Shown one piece after another: positions 1 to 9,305 of a stretch of DNA of 58,006 nt. The first letter of the stretch is position 1; each line of letters opens with the position of its first letter. The notes below the pieces were generated by a model. That model was given only the letters and a program-made list of their open reading frames with translations. It searched no databases and was not told the DNA's origin. The stretch covers positions 1-58,006 of the forward strand of contig CAIRTM010000015.1 of assembly GCA_903881505.1 (NCBI GenBank), written 5' to 3'. The translations under genes were made by a program, and so were the position numbers. Source of the stretch: an uncultured delta proteobacterium. Lineage in GTDB: Bacteria; Desulfobacterota; WTBG01; CAIYCZ01; CAIRTM01.

Positions 1-769
<769 letters not shown>

Positions 770-803
770 AAAAAAACCCCGGCCATGCATGGCATGGCCG
801 GGG
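770..803 (-). terminator. Rho-independent terminator of the rpsP–rplS operon
   Basis: A GC-rich hairpin with arms CCCCGGCCATG and CATGGCCGGGG lies at 777–803. On the minus strand it is followed by a T-run (A at 771–776 on the plus strand). It sits about 30 bases beyond the rplS stop codon, the expected place for the end of the operon. Confidence 0.85.
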
Positions 804-832
804 TAACAAGCAGCGTTATAAACTGTACGAAA

Positions 833-1183
833 TTAGTTCTCGTATCTGCGGGTTTTGACGCGGGCGGCTTTGCCGCGCAGGCCGCGCAGGTAGTACAGCC
901 GTGAGCGGCGCACCTTGCCGGGCTGCACCATCTCGATTTTGTCGATGGCCGGCGAGTGCAGCGGGAACACGCGCTCAACGCCCACTCCGTAGGACACCTT
1001 GCGGACGGTAAAGGATGATTTCAGGCCGCTGTTGTGGCGCCCGATCACGACTCCCTGGAAGACCTGGATGCGGTCTTTTTCGCCTTCGCTGATCTTGACA
1101 TGCACTTTCACGGTATCGCCGGTCCGGAACTTCGGAATGTCGATCCGCATCTGCTCTCGTTCCAACCTATCAATCGTATTCAT
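833..1183 (-). CDS. rplS: 50S ribosomal protein L19
   Basis: The 116-residue protein is full length for L19, a large-subunit protein at the interface with the 30S subunit. The sequence shows the family core [46 protein letters not shown] and the basic tail [23 protein letters not shown] lies upstream of the ATG. It is the last gene of rpsP–khpA–trmD–rplS, 6 bases after trmD and before a strong hairpin terminator. Confidence 0.98.
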   Translation of the reverse strand: MNTIDRLEREQMRIDIPKFRTGDTVKVHVKISEGEKDRIQVFQGVVIGRHNSGLKSSFTVRKVSYGVGVERVFPLHSPAIDKIEMVQPGKVRRSRLYYLRGLRGKAARVKTRRYEN

Positions 1184-1189
1184 GTGCTT

Positions 1190-1930
1190 CTACTCCGTTT
1201 CTTGCCTGTGTTTATAGTTCAACAGAACCTTCCTGTCTTCATCGCTCAGTTTGGCGCTCTCCAAAAGATCCGGCCGCCTGGCCAGTGTGCGCTCAAGCGA
1301 GGCCGCGCGGCGCCACCGCTCTATTTTTTTATGATCGCCCGAGAGCAGCACATCGGGCACGCCAGCGCCGCGAAACTCGGGCGGCCTGGTGTACTGCGGG
1401 TATTTCAGCAGGCCGTTTGCAAGGCTGTCGCCGGCAACGCTTTCCTCATCGCCGACAACGCCCGGCACATGGCGCGCGACCGCGTCCACGATCACCATTG
1501 CCGCCAGCTCGCCGCCGGTTACGACATAATCTCCGAGCGAGATCTCCTCATCGACATAGCCGAGCACGCGCTCGTCAAAACCCTCGTAGCGGCCGCAGAC
1601 GATCACTACCTGCTCAAAACCGCTCAGGCGGCAGGCTGCTGCCTGCGTAAACTTTTCTCCCTGCGGAGAGGTCAAAACCGTCCGGGTTTTCCCGGAGGGC
1701 GACCGGATTGCCTCAATTGCCGCGACCAGCGGCTCAACTTTGAGCACCATGCCCGCGCCCCCGCCGTACGGGGTGTCATCGGCGGTGCGGTGCCGGTCGC
1801 GGGTATACTCCCGTAAATCGTGCAGCCCGACTGCAATCAGCCCTGCCTGCCGGGCCTTATAGAGAATGCTTTCCTGCAGCGGCGAATCGAACATCCGCGG
1901 AAACAGGGTTATGATGTCAAAACGCACCAT
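1190..1930 (-). CDS. trmD: tRNA (guanine-N1-)-methyltransferase
   Basis: TrmD makes m1G37 in tRNAs and prevents +1 frameshifting. It is a SPOUT-class enzyme with a trefoil-knot SAM site. The 246 residues are typical in length. Visible motifs are [14 protein letters not shown] at the N-terminus, [14 protein letters not shown], and the knot segment [14 protein letters not shown] followed by [15 protein letters not shown]. The C-terminal domain shows [17 protein letters not shown]. The gene usually follows rimM, but here it follows khpA by 39 bases and no rimM is present. Confidence 0.97.
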   Translation of the reverse strand: MVRFDIITLFPRMFDSPLQESILYKARQAGLIAVGLHDLREYTRDRHRTADDTPYGGGAGMVLKVEPLVAAIEAIRSPSGKTRTVLTSPQGEKFTQAAACRLSGFEQVVIVCGRYEGFDERVLGYVDEEISLGDYVVTGGELAAMVIVDAVARHVPGVVGDEESVAGDSLANGLLKYPQYTRPPEFRGAGVPDVLLSGDHKKIERWRRAASLERTLARRPDLLESAKLSDEDRKVLLNYKHRQETE

Positions 1931-1969
1931 CTCGCAGGAAAACCTGGGCCCGGGCTGCGGGCCCGTACA

Positions 1970-2200
1970 TTATTCAACTATTTCAAGCACCGCGCGCTTT
2001 TTATGCTTGGCCGACGCGGCTGAAAGAATCGTCCTGATCGACTGGGCGGTACGGCCGTGTTTGCCGATAATCTTGCCCAGGTCCTCCTTGGCGACACGCA
2101 GTTCAATCACTGATGTCTGCTCTCCTTCGACTTCGCTCACCACAACGGCATCCGGACTGTCAACAAGCGCCTGCGCGATATACCTGACTAACTCTTTCAT
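1970..2200 (-). CDS. khpA: KH-domain RNA-binding protein KhpA
   Basis: This small protein (76 residues) is a single type II KH domain with the RNA-binding loop [18 protein letters not shown] (GxxG is GKHG). KhpA proteins bind RNA, often with KhpB/Jag, and affect translation and cell-envelope growth. The gene lies between rpsP and trmD, its usual position. GGAGG lies 6 bases before the ATG. The last residues ([11 protein letters not shown]) are typical. Confidence 0.93.
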   Translation of the reverse strand: MKELVRYIAQALVDSPDAVVVSEVEGEQTSVIELRVAKEDLGKIIGKHGRTAQSIRTILSAASAKHKKRAVLEIVE

Positions 2201-2275
2201 TGGTAGCCTCCATATCCGTTAGTAACCACGTGAAAACGCGAATTAACCTGAGGAGAGCTCTGCTGCCTGTCCCGG

Positions 2276-2524
2276 CTAGGCCTTATACACGCCCTGTCTG
2301 CGCAGCAGCTGGCCGGCCGTCTGCGTGGCATTGGCGCCTTTTTGCAGCCATTCCTGGGCGCGTTCCTTGTTGAGCGTAACCTGGGCCGGATCCGTACACG
2401 GATTATACGTGCCCAGCACTTCAATAAATCTCCCGTCGCGCGGGGATGTTTCGTTCGCGACGACGATACGGTAGATGGGGCTCTTCTTTTTGCCGCCGCG
2501 CGCAAGTCTGATTTTTACTGCCAT
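2276..2524 (-). CDS. rpsP: 30S ribosomal protein S16
   Basis: S16 is a small-subunit assembly protein. The start MAVKIRLARGGKKK is the conserved N-terminus, so the upstream in-frame ATG is rejected. The core PIYRIVVANETSPRDGRFIE and LGTYNP follows, then NKERAQEWLQKGA. A GGAGG sequence lies 13 bases before the ATG, somewhat far. It is the first gene of the operon; the promoter should lie between here and the divergent yjbQ gene. Confidence 0.97.
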   Translation of the reverse strand: MAVKIRLARGGKKKSPIYRIVVANETSPRDGRFIEVLGTYNPCTDPAQVTLNKERAQEWLQKGANATQTAGQLLRRQGVYKA

Positions 2525-2741
2525 TGCCTGTTTGCATCCTCCGTTGTGGGTGTGTTGTTCCTGACAGCCCCGCACGTAGCCGGGCCTGAAAACTCCTTTT
2601 TTCCAAAACGGATAGTTTATATGTATTGATAACTCCTTGTCAAGTTAAAATCAGGTCCAAATGCCTTGAAAAGACCCAAGGCCTGTGGTACTCATGTTCA
2701 GGATGTAAAGCATATTATTTTTATATAAAAAATAACCGGCA

Positions 2742-3155
2742 ATGGCAATTAAAACTTTCCGGCTGCAGGTGGCAACAAGCGCCGGGACCGACATTATCAA
2801 TATTACGCCGCAGGTTGCACGGATTGCCTCGGGTTTGGGCGACGGCGCGCTGCTGCTGTTTGTGCCGGGTTCAACCGCCGCGCTGACGACCATCGAGTAT
2901 GAAAAAGGCGCGGTGTCTGACCTGAAAGCGGCCCTTGAGCGCCTGGCGCCGCGCGACATGGCCTACGCGCACGACAGCCGCTGGGGCGACGGCAACGGAT
3001 ACGCGCATGTGCGCGCCGCCCTGCTGGGCCCGTCGCTTAGCGTTCCGCTTGCGGACGGAAAACTGCTGCTGGGCGCCTGGCAGCAGATCGTTGTCTGCGA
3101 TTTCGACAACCGGCCGCGCACCCGGGACGTGATCGTTCAGCACCTGCCTGCCTGA
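2742..3155 (+). CDS. YjbQ/UPF0047 family protein
   Basis: The 137 residues match the YjbQ family: an early INITPQV segment, VPGSTAALTTIEYE, the central GDGNGYAHVRAALLG and the signature LLLGAWQQIVVCDFDNRPR. Members are trimeric beta-sandwich proteins with a metal site; some have weak thiamine-phosphate synthase activity and the physiological role is unsettled. One family histidine segment reads AYAHDSRWGDGNG, still with a His. No Shine–Dalgarno sequence is visible before the ATG, so translation may be weak or leaderless. The gene is divergent from rpsP. A CCTGCCTGCCTGA element is duplicated around the stop codon (about 3144–3178). Confidence 0.88.
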   Translation: MAIKTFRLQVATSAGTDIINITPQVARIASGLGDGALLLFVPGSTAALTTIEYEKGAVSDLKAALERLAPRDMAYAHDSRWGDGNGYAHVRAALLGPSLSVPLADGKLLLGAWQQIVVCDFDNRPRTRDVIVQHLPA

Positions 3156-3281
3156 GAAACGACGCCTGCCTGCCTGACCGGGATGCAATTTTTTTATGTT
3201 CATCTTCGCGCGATTGGCATATACTTCAGGGACACCTCAACAAACCAAAACCGCCACATAATCGGATGCTGATTATTTTGT

Positions 3282-4277
3282 ATGAGCGATACAGTCGAAG
3301 ACCAGAGCGGCGGATATGCCGAAAGCCTGCAGTTTGACGATATCGGTATTGTCAAGATACTGTGCGGCGAACATGACCGCAACCTGAAAACCATTGCCCG
3401 GGAGATGAACGTCACGATGCGGGCGCGCGGCAACCGTATCATGATCACGGCCGACGCCGAAAAAGCGCGCCAGGCGCGCACGTTCCTGCAGGACCTCTAT
3501 TTTCTGATTGAATCCGGGTTCCGGATGCAGCATTCCGACGTGATCCACGCGCTGAAAATCGTCGCCCATGACGAGTCCGTGCATTTGAAGGACGTGTTTC
3601 TCGACACGGTTGTGCTCTCGTCGCGGGGCCGCACCATAACGCCGAAAAGCCTGGCGCAGAAGCTCTACGTGGAGGCGATCCGCACCCACGATATCGTGTT
3701 CGGCATCGGGCCGGCGGGCACCGGCAAAACCTACCTTGCCATGGCCATGGCCGTGGCGGCGTTCCTGCAGAAAAAGGTCGACCGCATCATATTGACCCGG
3801 CCCGCGGTCGAGGCCGGCGAGAAGCTCGGCTTTCTGCCCGGCGACCTGGCCGAAAAAATCAACCCGTATTTGCGGCCGCTCTATGACGCGCTGCATGACA
3901 TCATGGAAATGTCGAAAGTATCGGAGATGCTGCAGCAGGGCATCATCGAGGTCGCGCCGCTGGCCTTCATGCGCGGGCGCACGCTCAACGACTCGTTCGT
4001 GATCCTGGACGAGGCCCAGAACACGACCCCCGAGCAGATGAAGATGTTTCTCACGCGCATCGGATTTCACTCGCGCGCCATCATCACCGGCGATATCACG
4101 CAGGCCGATCTGCCGCCCGGGGCCCTGTCCGGGCTCGTGCAGGCGCGCACCCTGCTCGCCCGTGTTCCGGGCATACAGTTCTGCTATTTTTCGAGCCGCG
4201 ACGTTGTGCGCCACCCCCTGGTGGAAAAAATCATTAAAGCCTATGAAGCCGCGGCCGGCGGAGATACGGACGTATGA
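3282..4277 (+). CDS. phoH: PhoH family ATPase
   Basis: This is a predicted cytoplasmic ATPase linked to RNA metabolism. The 331 residues are typical of the PhoH/YbeZ group. An N-terminal KH-like region (residues 15–75: LCGEHDRNLKTIAREMNV) precedes the P-loop domain with Walker A GPAGTGKTYLAMAMA, then RPAVEAGEKLGFLPGDL, and Walker B FVILDEAQNTTPEQMKMFL. The sensor segment is SRAIITGDITQADLP. It overlaps the next gene by 4 bases (ATGA), so translation is coupled. The phoH–HD–ybeY order is a known conserved cluster. Confidence 0.95.
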   Translation: MSDTVEDQSGGYAESLQFDDIGIVKILCGEHDRNLKTIAREMNVTMRARGNRIMITADAEKARQARTFLQDLYFLIESGFRMQHSDVIHALKIVAHDESVHLKDVFLDTVVLSSRGRTITPKSLAQKLYVEAIRTHDIVFGIGPAGTGKTYLAMAMAVAAFLQKKVDRIILTRPAVEAGEKLGFLPGDLAEKINPYLRPLYDALHDIMEMSKVSEMLQQGIIEVAPLAFMRGRTLNDSFVILDEAQNTTPEQMKMFLTRIGFHSRAIITGDITQADLPPGALSGLVQARTLLARVPGIQFCYFSSRDVVRHPLVEKIIKAYEAAAGGDTDV

Positions 4278-6700
4278 AAATCAACGCGCTGAAAGCGCTT
4301 CTGCCGCCCGTCAAAAAGGCCCGGACCTCAAAAATCGAGGATTCTCCGGGCAGGCTCCGCGTGCTTGAAAGACTGCTTGAGTCCCGCAATCTGAAAATCA
4401 TCCTCTGGGCTGTGCTGGCGCTGATCATGGCCGTTTTGATTACGCCCCGGCTGGTCGTGCCCGGCCACGCCTATCAGATCGATGACGTCGCCCTGCATAC
4501 CGTCTACGCGCCGTGCGATTTTTCCGTCGAGGACCAGAAGGCCACGGACATCAGGCGCGACGAGCGCCTGCAGTCCGTGCGCGCGGTCTATGATTTTAAT
4601 TCCCGCTTTGACGGCGAACTGGAAGAACGCATTACCCGCGCCTTTACTGCCGTGCGCGAGCTTCTTGAGCGCGGAGGCGCCGATGAAAATCTGCCTGCGC
4701 AGGCGCGTGCCCTGTTTCAGGCCCAGTTGAAAGCCCAGATACTGGAAAGCGATTTCAACCTGCTGATCGAGCGGGAATTCAAAAAGGAAATTGAAGAGTA
4801 CCTGCTTGATCTGGTCATGCCCTTTGCGCAGAGAGAGATCGTGCCCTCGAAGGCCCAGCTCTTCCGGGAGCGCGGCCGCGGTATCGTGCTGCGCAATATA
4901 CATACGCAGGATGAGATTATCCTGGATGATTTCGCCCCGTTTATCGACCTGAAGGAGGCCGAGCTGCTTGTCCGGCGGGAGGCCCGCCAGCGGCTTAACA
5001 ACGTGCGCGCCGACGTAAGCCGCATTATCGTGGACCTGGCCCTGAAGCTTGTCACGCCGACCATAACGCTCAACAGCGTTGAAACCGGCGCGCGGCGCGC
5101 GGCCGCGCTTCAGGAGGTGAGCCCGCTGTACTACAATGTAAAAAAGGGCGAAGCAATCATCCAGGCAGGCGCCAAAATCAATGAGGCGGCCCTGGTGAAG
5201 CTGCGGGCGCTTGCGGCCATGAACGACCGCCCCGGCATGCTCTGGGCTTTGACCGGCAACTTCATGCTGGCGCTTTTTTCGCTCTACGCCCTGTACCGTT
5301 TCTCGGGCGCCGTGCGCGTGCGCGGCCTGCCGGGCGTGCTGACGGCAAGGGATGTGGGCTTTATTTTCGCCGTATTGATTATCACCTTTGCTGTCATCAA
5401 AATCTGCATCGCGCTCATCCGGGGGCTTGAGCAGGGGGCGCTCGGCATTGAACCCGACTGTTATCTGTACGGTCTGCCGTTCGCCTTTGCCGCTATCGTG
5501 ATCAGCGTTGTGCTCTCGCCGCGTATCGCGGCCCTGAGCTCCCTGGTTGCCGCCATGTTCGTGTGCATGGCGCTCGACAACCGCTTTTCATTTTTTATAT
5601 ACAGCTTCCTGGGCTCCATCATCGCCGCCCAGGAGGTCTCCCGCACCCGCGAGCGCAAAAACATCATCCGCGCCGGTCTTGTCGCCGGCGGCGCCAATGT
5701 CCTGCTGGTTGTGGCGCTGGGCCTTGTCAGCGACACCCTTTTCACGCCCGGCGCTGCCGTGTGCCTCGGCATGGCCGTGCTGGGCGGCGTGCTTTCGGCC
5801 GTGCTTGCCGTTGGCATTATCCCCATCATTGAAATGGCGTTCAACTACACGACCGACATCAAGCTGCTCGAGCTGGCCGACCTCAACCAGCCCGTGCTGC
5901 GCCAGCTGCTGATCAGCGCGCCCGGAACCTACCATCACAGCATCCTGGTCGGCATCATGTCCGAGGCGGCGGCCGAATCGGTCCAGGCCAATCCCCTGCT
6001 GGCCCGCGTGGCCTCCTACTACCACGACATCGGAAAGATCAAAATGGCGCAGTATTTCATCGAAAACCAGACCGCGGGAGAGAACCGGCACGACGCGCTC
6101 AAGCCCAGCATGAGCAGCCTGATCATTGCCAAGCATGTCAAGGACGGCGTTGACCTTGCCCGGCAGTACCGCCTGGGCAGGCCCATCATCGACATCATCC
6201 TGCAGCATCACGGCACCTCCTGCATGAACTATTTTTACCGGAAGGCCCAGGAAATGAGCGATGCGGACCAGCCCGTCAGCGACAAGGACTTCCGCTATCC
6301 CGGCCCCAAACCCCAGACCAAGGAGGCCGGCATCGTCATGCTGGCCGACGCGGTCGAGGCCACCTCAAAGACCCTTGCCGAGCCCACCGCCGCGCGCATC
6401 CAGGGCATGGTGCAGCGCATTATCAACAATATTTTCGTCGACGGCCAGCTGGATGAATGCGAGCTTACGCTCAAGGACCTGCACCTGATCGCCCTGAGCT
6501 TCAACAGAATATTGAACGGTATTTTCCATTCGCGCATTGATTATCCGGCGCAGCCCGAGAAGGAGACCAATGGCAAGGGTTCAGATAAAAAACCGTCAAA
6601 AGACGGCGATCGACCGGGTGCTGCTCAGGCGGACAGTGAATTTGATCTTGGCAAACGCATTGGAATCAGCAAAGCCCGAGGTAAGTTTACTGCTGCTTGA
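4274..6700 (+). CDS. Membrane HD-domain phosphohydrolase (7TM-HD, PgpH-like)
   Basis: Proteins of this architecture hydrolyse c-di-AMP in some Firmicutes; the substrate here is not shown by sequence. The 808 residues comprise a TM helix near 40–55, a large extracytoplasmic 7TMR-HDED domain to about 310, a membrane block of roughly seven helices (about 325–530) and a cytoplasmic HD domain (about 540–730). The HD domain has HHSILVGIMSEAA, SYYHDIGKIKMAQYF and HH in ILQHHGTS. After the normal family end (FHSRIDYP) there is a charged tail of about 50 residues, whose codons overlap ybeY by 131 bases in another frame. That overlap is unusual. Confidence 0.92.
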   Translation: MKINALKALLPPVKKARTSKIEDSPGRLRVLERLLESRNLKIILWAVLALIMAVLITPRLVVPGHAYQIDDVALHTVYAPCDFSVEDQKATDIRRDERLQSVRAVYDFNSRFDGELEERITRAFTAVRELLERGGADENLPAQARALFQAQLKAQILESDFNLLIEREFKKEIEEYLLDLVMPFAQREIVPSKAQLFRERGRGIVLRNIHTQDEIILDDFAPFIDLKEAELLVRREARQRLNNVRADVSRIIVDLALKLVTPTITLNSVETGARRAAALQEVSPLYYNVKKGEAIIQAGAKINEAALVKLRALAAMNDRPGMLWALTGNFMLALFSLYALYRFSGAVRVRGLPGVLTARDVGFIFAVLIITFAVIKICIALIRGLEQGALGIEPDCYLYGLPFAFAAIVISVVLSPRIAALSSLVAAMFVCMALDNRFSFFIYSFLGSIIAAQEVSRTRERKNIIRAGLVAGGANVLLVVALGLVSDTLFTPGAAVCLGMAVLGGVLSAVLAVGIIPIIEMAFNYTTDIKLLELADLNQPVLRQLLISAPGTYHHSILVGIMSEAAAESVQANPLLARVASYYHDIGKIKMAQYFIENQTAGENRHDALKPSMSSLIIAKHVKDGVDLARQYRLGRPIIDIILQHHGTSCMNYFYRKAQEMSDADQPVSDKDFRYPGPKPQTKEAGIVMLADAVEATSKTLAEPTAARIQGMVQRIINNIFVDGQLDECELTLKDLHLIALSFNRILNGIFHSRIDYPAQPEKETNGKGSDKKPSKDGDRPGAAQADSEFDLGKRIGISKARGKFTAA

Positions 6701-7046
6701 CGATGCCGGCATGGCGGAGCTGAACCGGCAGTATCGCGGCAGGCCGCGGCCCACCGATGTGCTGTCATTCCCGCTCTACAGCGCAGAAGAGCTGGGCGGC
6801 ATGCAGCCCGATGTGCTGGGCGATGTGGTTATCTCGGTTGAGACGGCCGCGCGCCAGGCACAAAAGGCCGGATGCCCCCTGTGGGAGGAGATGACCCGCC
6901 TGCTCATTCACGGGATGCTGCACCTGCTGGGCCATGACCATGAAAACAACACGGCTGCCGCGCGCGGCATGCGGGCCCGGGAACGCGCGATACTGAAGGC
7001 CGTTCTTGCCGACAGCCGCGTGGCCGCCGCCATGCGGCAGGGCTGA
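6570..7046 (+). CDS. ybeY: Endoribonuclease YbeY (rRNA maturation factor)
   Basis: YbeY is a zinc metalloprotein needed for 16S rRNA 3'-end maturation and ribosome quality control. The sequence shows the substrate segment RGRPRPTDVLSFPL and the metal motif HGMLHLLGHDHE (three His). The start at 6570 is chosen because AAGGAG lies 5 bases before that ATG and the family begins close to it; an upstream ATG at 6537 is less likely. The first 131 bases lie inside the 3' end of the upstream HD-phosphohydrolase gene. The protein is 158 residues, a normal length. Confidence 0.95.
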   Translation: MARVQIKNRQKTAIDRVLLRRTVNLILANALESAKPEVSLLLLDDAGMAELNRQYRGRPRPTDVLSFPLYSAEELGGMQPDVLGDVVISVETAARQAQKAGCPLWEEMTRLLIHGMLHLLGHDHENNTAAARGMRARERAILKAVLADSRVAAAMRQG

Positions 7047-7075
7047 CCCGGGCGGTACCGGAAGCCGTGTCGCAC

Positions 7076-7327
7076 ATGAACTTCGAGACCGTTGCCGTGC
7101 AGGCCTATTCCGGGTACAAGGCAAACGAACGGCCCGTGTCCTTCACCTTCAGGGGCAGGCATTACCGGGTCATTGAAATAACTGACAGGTGGTATGAGGG
7201 CTCCGGCGGGCCTGCCCCCCTTGATTACTTCAAGGTCGCTGCCGACGACGGGCGGGAATATCTGCTGCGGTACAACGGCCTGTTCGACGCCTGGGCGCTG
7301 ATGACTGCCGGCGGGGAAACGCGGTAA
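7076..7327 (+). CDS. Small protein of unknown function
   Basis: I do not recognise this 83-residue protein with confidence. It is compact and beta-rich: FTFRGRHYRVIEITDRWYEG, then DYFKVAADDGREYLLRY, ending with FDAWALM. The pattern (Arg-Gly turn, Tyr-Arg-Val strand, Trp, then an ADDG turn) loosely recalls DUF6504-type small proteins. It has no signal peptide or membrane segment. A GTG at 7067 is an alternative start. It lies 29 bases after ybeY and may share its transcript, and it converges on the transglycosylase gene. Confidence 0.65.
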   Translation: MNFETVAVQAYSGYKANERPVSFTFRGRHYRVIEITDRWYEGSGGPAPLDYFKVAADDGREYLLRYNGLFDAWALMTAGGETR

Positions 7328-7340
7328 CGCTAGCCGATGC

Positions 7341-8450
7341 TTACGGCCTGAGCCTGAGTTTCTGGCCGGGGCGTATGACGGGCTTTTTGAGGCCGTTGAG
7401 TTCCTGCAGCCGCTTGACGGACACGCCCGTGCGCTCGGCGATGTGGCTGAGCGTATCGCCGGGCCTGACCGTGCAGTAGCCGTCATCGCCGGCCGGCTCC
7501 GGGGCAGGCCGTTGTGGCGCCGCCGCGCAGATGGCAAGCTGCTTTGAAAATTCCGGCCCCAGGCCGGCGGGCACCTTGATTGTGTATGACCCGGCGGGCA
7601 GGTAGTAATCCCTGAACTGCGGATTGAGCTCGCGTATTGTCTTGTAATCGGTCCCGGCGCCGACCGCAGGATCGACGATGCCCACGGGTGCGGCGATATT
7701 CACGGCGACGATATCGCATTCCAGTTCAGGATAGAGCTGATCGCGGGGGATTCTATAGCCGTACTTTTCCGGGTTCTCAAGGATGGCCTTGATGGCCGCG
7801 ATCCTGAACACATAGCGTTCGGTTTCCAGCGGCAGCTTCAAGCGATAGAAATCAGCGACCTTCTGCCTGTCGATTGCCTGCTGCACGCGCTGTTCGCCGC
7901 AGTTATAGGCGGCCATGGCAAGCGCCCATGAACCGAATAAGCCGTGGTTTTCCTTAAGGTATCCCAGGGCGGCCGCGGTGGAGTGCTCAAGGCTGAAGCG
8001 CTCATCGGCAAGCCTGTCCCTGCGCAGGCCCTTTGAATCGGCTGTTTTCGGCATAAACTGCCAGTAGCCGCCCGCCCCGGCCGAAGAGTTCGCATGAGTT
8101 AAAAGCGAGCTCTCGGCAACGGCCAGGTATTTCAAGTCATCCGGCAGGCCGGCGGCGGCAAGCTGCTGTTCGATGTAGGGGAAATAGCGGTGCGCCCGCT
8201 TGAGCCACATGAACACCTGGGGCCTGTCCCACACAATAATGGTAAACTCCCGGTCAAAACGCTCCCGGACCGGCTGCCGCTCAATCGGCACGGGCTCACC
8301 GCACAGGGCGACCGCATCCGGAAGCGGGATGCTTTCGACGACGGGCACGTTCGTCGCAGGGGCTTCGTGCGCGAAGCAGATCATTGCACAGGCGCAGTCG
8401 ATCACCAGAAGTGCGCAGAAAAAACGGCATGGGATGGTCAAAAAATGCAT
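7341..8450 (-). CDS. Lytic transglycosylase with LysM domain (MltD-like)
   Basis: This predicted periplasmic enzyme cleaves the glycan strands of peptidoglycan. The ATG at 8450 has GAGG 11 bases upstream and starts a signal peptide (MHFLTIPCRFFCALLVI). The SLT domain carries the catalytic Glu in LAVAESSLLTHANSSAGAGG, then YWQFMPKTADSKGLR and AMAAYNCGEQRVQQAI. A middle linker with a LysM-like VPAG segment leads to a C-terminal LysM repeat (YCTVRPGDTLSHIAERTGV, LNGLKKPVIRPGQKLRL). The domain order matches MltD; the length is 369 residues. Confidence 0.9.
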   Translation of the reverse strand: MHFLTIPCRFFCALLVIDCACAMICFAHEAPATNVPVVESIPLPDAVALCGEPVPIERQPVRERFDREFTIIVWDRPQVFMWLKRAHRYFPYIEQQLAAAGLPDDLKYLAVAESSLLTHANSSAGAGGYWQFMPKTADSKGLRRDRLADERFSLEHSTAAALGYLKENHGLFGSWALAMAAYNCGEQRVQQAIDRQKVADFYRLKLPLETERYVFRIAAIKAILENPEKYGYRIPRDQLYPELECDIVAVNIAAPVGIVDPAVGAGTDYKTIRELNPQFRDYYLPAGSYTIKVPAGLGPEFSKQLAICAAAPQRPAPEPAGDDGYCTVRPGDTLSHIAERTGVSVKRLQELNGLKKPVIRPGQKLRLRP

Positions 8451-8545
8451 GGTTCGCAACGCCTCATGGTGTTTACATCGCATGGATTCCGGCGGCTGAC
8501 ACAGGCCGCTGAAAAACACACGCCCCGGGCTGAGGTCAGCAGAGT

Positions 8546-9079
8546 TCAGCCGGTCTGGTCCAGAGCCCCTTCCCGCAGCACCCGGAACGTGTTGGCCTCG
8601 ATGTCAAGGTCGTAGATATTGAAATTGGTCCGCATGTCTATTCCCGGCAGCCGCACCGCGAAGTTGAGAGATGCCGAGCCGTGCGGTCCGCTTTGGATAC
8701 GGTGAAACACGCGGGTCGGCCACACCAGCATGGCCGGGCCGTCATACAGCAGCGTTCCGTTTTTTATAATGCGGTCCGGCTCCACCACGAAGGTCAGCAT
8801 GCGGCGGTGCTCCAGCGTATAGATGTCGACCGTTCGCACGCCGCTCAAAACGATCAGATTGTCTTCCTGAAGGGGGTGCATGTACCAGGGACGCGCAACC
8901 CCCTCGACCGGCCCCGGCGACACCGCGTCGTTTGCATGCATCACGCGGTCGATCCCGTCAATCTTCGGCAGGAACTGCATCGGGAACATATCGAAGGCAA
9001 CGCCCGGGGTGCGCCTGAACGGCACCAGGGATATAACGCGGTAAAAACCGGCAATTTCATCAACAATGTGCTTGTCCAT
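8546..9079 (-). CDS. Cupin-like protein of unknown function
   Basis: I cannot name this 177-residue protein. The centre reads like a cupin fold: RPWYMHPLQEDNLIVLSGVRTV is a His-containing beta segment, and LYDGPAMLVWPTRVFHRIQSG, followed by GSASLNFAVRLPGID, looks like the second metal-binding strand. There is no signal peptide. The start at 9079 has CGGAGG four bases away; an in-frame ATG 15 bases upstream is an alternative. The gene is alone on the minus strand between the transglycosylase and the AsmA-like gene. A sugar- or small-molecule-binding role is possible but not shown. Confidence 0.6.
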   Translation of the reverse strand: MDKHIVDEIAGFYRVISLVPFRRTPGVAFDMFPMQFLPKIDGIDRVMHANDAVSPGPVEGVARPWYMHPLQEDNLIVLSGVRTVDIYTLEHRRMLTFVVEPDRIIKNGTLLYDGPAMLVWPTRVFHRIQSGPHGSASLNFAVRLPGIDMRTNFNIYDLDIEANTFRVLREGALDQTG

Positions 9080-9305
9080 ATGGCCTCCGCACATACTGTT
9101 CCATATCGGCGCGGCCATGTCAATAGCGCCGCCGGCATGCCGGTCCGGATATGCCATGTTCCCGTTGACACACACCCGCAACAGAACCTATACTGTACAC
9201 ACAGCAGCGTACAAACGCATTACCAATGATTAGTTTCCGGATGCGGATCGGTGCGATCCGCATATGCGCCGGACAGATACTGCACCGCTGAAAGGAGACT
9301 GGCCC

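Noticed and set aside
3273-4214. Long open frame opposite phoH
   Set aside because: It is a shadow of the high-GC phoH gene. It is rich in His, Arg, Gln and Asp in the pattern of an antisense frame, and phoH has clear motifs.
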